Source of the DNA: DATIJC01 sp035479015 | GTDB taxonomy: Bacteria; Patescibacteriota; Microgenomatia; UBA1400; UBA12028 | Assembly: GCA_035479015.1 (NCBI GenBank) | Contig: DATIJC010000013.1 | Coordinates: 1 to 7,514 of the forward strand | Length of the DNA: 7,514 nucleotides | Direction of reading: 5' to 3' | Shown here: positions 5,599-7,514 of the stretch, piece by piece | Position numbering within the stretch: position 1 is the first letter of the stretch | Layout: every line of letters starts with the position of its first letter | Translations under genes and position numbers: made by a program | Notes under the pieces: model-generated | What the model was told of the DNA's origin: nothing | The model's input: the letters and a program-made list of their open reading frames with translations, nothing else | Databases searched by the model: none

Positions 5599-6774
5599 AT
5601 GACAATCGATGATGTATTGACCCGCGGCGTGGAACAGATACTACCAAGCAAAGACAGCTTGGCGGGATTAATGCAGCGAAAAAAAATTAAGTTATACCTT
5701 GGCATTGACCCGACAGGAAATGAGTTACATTTAGGGCACGCTGTACCTTTGCGCAAACTCCAACAGTTTGCCGATCTTGGACATGACGTAATTTTGCTCA
5801 TCGGCAATGGCACAGTAAAAATCGGTGACCCGACAGGGCGGGATAAGACGCGACCACAACTGACTGATGAAGAAATTGAAACCAATTTCCAAAATTGGAA
5901 AGCTCAGGCAAGCAAAGTCGTGAACTTTGATCAGATTCGCATCACGCGTAATGGTGATTGGTTGGAAAAACTCACGTATGTTGAAATGATCAAGCTTTGT
6001 GCCAAATTTACTGTGCAGCAAATGATGGAGCGCGACATGTTTGTGGAGCGCGTGAAGAAAAATTTGCCGGTGCATGTCCATGAACTGCTTTATCCCATCA
6101 TGCAGGGTTTTGACAGTGTGGCCATGGATGTAGATCTAGAAATCGGCGGCAATGACCAGACTTTTAACATGATGCGCGGAAGAGATTTGCAAAAAAGTGA
6201 ACATGATAAAGAAAAGTGGGTCTTAGCCACCAAACTTATTAATGGACTGGATGGCCGCAAAATGAGCAAATCCTACGGCAATTTTGTCAGTCTTACCGAA
6301 AAACCTATTGATATGTTCGGCAAGATCATGTCAATTGCAGATAGTGAGATCATCACCTACTTTGAAGTGTTCACGAATGTGTCCCAGGGGGACATCACCG
6401 ACATAAAAGCAGAGATTGACGGCGGAACCAATCCGATGAAATTTAAAAAGCAGCTCGCACATCTCATCACTACATGGCTTCACAGCAGTGCTGATGCAGA
6501 CAGCGCCCAGGAACATTTTGAAAAAACGGTCCAGCAAAAAGAGCTTCCGGAAAATATGCCGGCAGTACGCCTAGCATCTATGCACGTCACAACACTTACG
6601 ATTGTCCGCGCTGCCCGCTCAGATATGAGCAACAGCGAAGCACGCAGACTCATAGAGCAGGGTGGTGTCGAAATCGACGGAAAAAAACACATGAATCCTG
6701 TCGACCAAGTGGATGTGAAATTCGGCTCGGTTGTAAAAATCGGTAAGCGAGAGTACTTCAAAGTCGAATTATGA
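5599..6774 (+). CDS. tyrS: Tyrosyl-tRNA synthetase
   Basis: 391 residues, class I aminoacyl-tRNA synthetase that charges tRNA-Tyr with tyrosine in the cytoplasm. Parts in order: Y33-L-G-I-D-P-T-G substrate loop with the HIGH-type motif HLGH at 44-47; GDPTGRDKTRP at 77-86; YPIMQGFDS at 165-173 and GGNDQTFN at 183-190, the tyrosine-binding signatures that separate TyrRS from TrpRS; KMSKS at 221-225; and a C-terminal S4 RNA-binding domain (about 325-391) containing MSNSEARRLIEQGGVEIDGK. The total length fits the TyrZ-like subgroup. The start has only weak ribosome-binding signal: GGAG at 5576-5579 is 19 nt away. The ATG at 5599 is still the best fit because few residues precede the conserved LTRG..QILP. 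The stop TGA overlaps the ATG of the small membrane ORF. Confidence 0.96.
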   Translation: MTIDDVLTRGVEQILPSKDSLAGLMQRKKIKLYLGIDPTGNELHLGHAVPLRKLQQFADLGHDVILLIGNGTVKIGDPTGRDKTRPQLTDEEIETNFQNWKAQASKVVNFDQIRITRNGDWLEKLTYVEMIKLCAKFTVQQMMERDMFVERVKKNLPVHVHELLYPIMQGFDSVAMDVDLEIGGNDQTFNMMRGRDLQKSEHDKEKWVLATKLINGLDGRKMSKSYGNFVSLTEKPIDMFGKIMSIADSEIITYFEVFTNVSQGDITDIKAEIDGGTNPMKFKKQLAHLITTWLHSSADADSAQEHFEKTVQQKELPENMPAVRLASMHVTTLTIVRAARSDMSNSEARRLIEQGGVEIDGKKHMNPVDQVDVKFGSVVKIGKREYFKVEL

Positions 6775-6875
6775 TGAACAAAAAGGTACGAGTGGTATTT
6801 CAAGTTATCATAGGCCTCGTCATGGTGTCATTTGTCTTCGGCGGCATTATCCAAACCATTATTCTGCTTCGATGA
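6771..6875 (+). CDS. Small single-helix membrane protein (34 residues) between tyrS and recG
   Basis: The frame starts with tandem ATGATG at 6771-6776. The first ATG overlaps the tyrS stop as ATGA; the second overlaps it by one base as TGATG. It encodes a basic head (MMNKKVR), one long hydrophobic segment at about residues 8-33 (VVFQVIIGLVMVSFVFGG then IIQTIILL) and a final Arg. Its TGA overlaps the recG ATG as another ATGA. Double coupling at both ends, the lys/arg-hydrophobic layout and lack of space for anything else argue it is a translated gene and not chance. The likely topology is one membrane-spanning helix. I do not recognise a family. There is no Shine-Dalgarno, so translation probably depends on ribosomes finishing tyrS. 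Confidence 0.7.
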   Translation: MMNKKVRVVFQVIIGLVMVSFVFGGIIQTIILLR

Positions 6876-7514
6876 GCACTCTGCACTTATCCGATTCGGT
6901 CTCCAAACTTTCCGGCGTAGGAACCATGCGGGCAGCGCAACTAGGTGAACTTGGAATAGAGACGATCAAAGATCTTTTGTACTATGCGCCGTTTCGGTAT
7001 GAGACTGTAGAGCGGGAAGTGACAATTGCGAACCTGCAACCTGAAACTACAGTCTGTATTCATGCGCAAGTTATTTCAAAAATCCCAATTAAAACTGCGA
7101 GGTTTGCCAGCATGCTCAAAGTAACAGTGGCAGATCAAACGGGTAAATTGGACCTGACATGGTTTAACAATCGCTTTATTCTCTCAAGCCTCAAAGTAGG
7201 GGAACAGTATTACTTTACTGGTAAAGTGAGTGCCTTCAAAGGAAAACCAACAATCACCAACCCAAGTGTGGAGAGGGAAACACCGGAATTTGGTTCACTC
7301 GTACCCGTCTATCACGAATCAGCCGATATTACTTCTCGTTTCTTACGCAAACTCGTAAAACAAGCACTTGAACAAACTTATTTAGCTGATGATCCAAAGA
7401 TGCTAGATATTTATAAAAAACATAAATTAATTGCCCTCAAAGCCGCCTTAAATACACTGCATCGACCTGAAGCAGAGGGTGGAGTATTAAAATCGGCACG
7501 CGACAGATTGGCGT
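6872..7514 (+). CDS. recG: ATP-dependent DNA helicase RecG, N-terminal part
   Basis: Open from ATG at 6872 to the window edge, 214 codons and one base. The beginning, LSGVGTMRAAQLGELGIETI then KDLLYYAPFRYE (about residues 13-44), is the helix-hairpin and linker signature at the start of RecG. It is followed by the OB-fold wedge domain: TTVCIHAQVISK (59-70), LKVTVADQTGKLDLTWFNNR (82-101), VGEQYYFTGKV. The wedge is the RecG part that grips branched DNA; family members remodel stalled forks and Holliday junctions. The helicase motifs lie beyond the window. The start codon overlaps the stop of the small membrane ORF as ATGA and has no separate ribosome binding site, so recG is probably the third protein gene of the tyrS operon. 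Confidence 0.92.
   Translation, partial: MSTLHLSDSVSKLSGVGTMRAAQLGELGIETIKDLLYYAPFRYETVEREVTIANLQPETTVCIHAQVISKIPIKTARFASMLKVTVADQTGKLDLTWFNNRFILSSLKVGEQYYFTGKVSAFKGKPTITNPSVERETPEFGSLVPVYHESADITSRFLRKLVKQALEQTYLADDPKMLDIYKKHKLIALKAALNTLHRPEAEGGVLKSARDRLA

Noticed and set aside
5580..5612. Small frame MYNKNNYDNR overlapping the tyrS start
   Set aside because: It has two Tyr codons, tempting for tyrS control, but GGAG touches the ATG with no spacing and the frame is too short to support without conservation.
6480..6803. Minus-strand frame opposite the 3' end of tyrS
   Set aside because: It is antisense to the conserved S4 domain of TyrRS, with cysteine/serine-rich composition typical of shadow frames.

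Overview
The window reads as a compact piece of chromosome from a small-genome bacterium. I think a Candidate Phyla Radiation (Patescibacteria, perhaps Microgenomates-like) origin is most likely, but this is inference from gene style, not a database match. The reasons are: genes that abut or overlap by a few bases, starts with little or no Shine-Dalgarno sequence, a tRNA gene without encoded CCA, short versions of glycogen enzymes, and small signal-peptide or membrane-anchored wall enzymes with generic domains. TGA ends several genes (glgP, tyrS, the small membrane ORF), so the UGA-to-glycine code of Gracilibacteria/Absconditabacteria is excluded. I see no phage, transposon, CRISPR or defence genes.

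Left part (1-2640): the 3' end of a GlgA-type glycogen synthase converges on a minus-strand pair, glgP (short alpha-glucan phosphorylase) followed by uppP (undecaprenyl-diphosphatase). That pair is joined by an ATGA overlap. Glucan synthesis and breakdown therefore sit side by side, with lipid-carrier recycling tied to the phosphorylase.

Middle part (2641-5323): three envelope-directed genes in alternating orientation. They are a secreted or anchored CE4 polysaccharide deacetylase (+), a secreted clan GH-A (beta/alpha)8 glycoside hydrolase (-), and a membrane-anchored lysozyme-like protein (+). The first two converge and share one palindromic CTAG that holds both stop codons. Each of the two divergent gaps contains a palindromic GTATAC that fits as overlapping -10 elements for both directions, with predicted transcription starts at or a few bases before the start codons (near-leaderless mRNAs) for three of the four genes.

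Right part (5324-7514): a near-consensus promoter drives a predicted short (~73 nt) structured RNA ending in an intrinsic terminator. A perfect TATAAT and a tRNA-Leu(UAG) gene follow. Only 29 nt later come tyrS, an unannotated 34-residue single-helix membrane ORF, and the start of recG, each linked to the next by a 4-nt ATGA overlap. This looks like one tRNA-tyrS-microprotein-recG transcription unit. The terminated leader RNA and the coupled microprotein are the two elements most likely to be undescribed.
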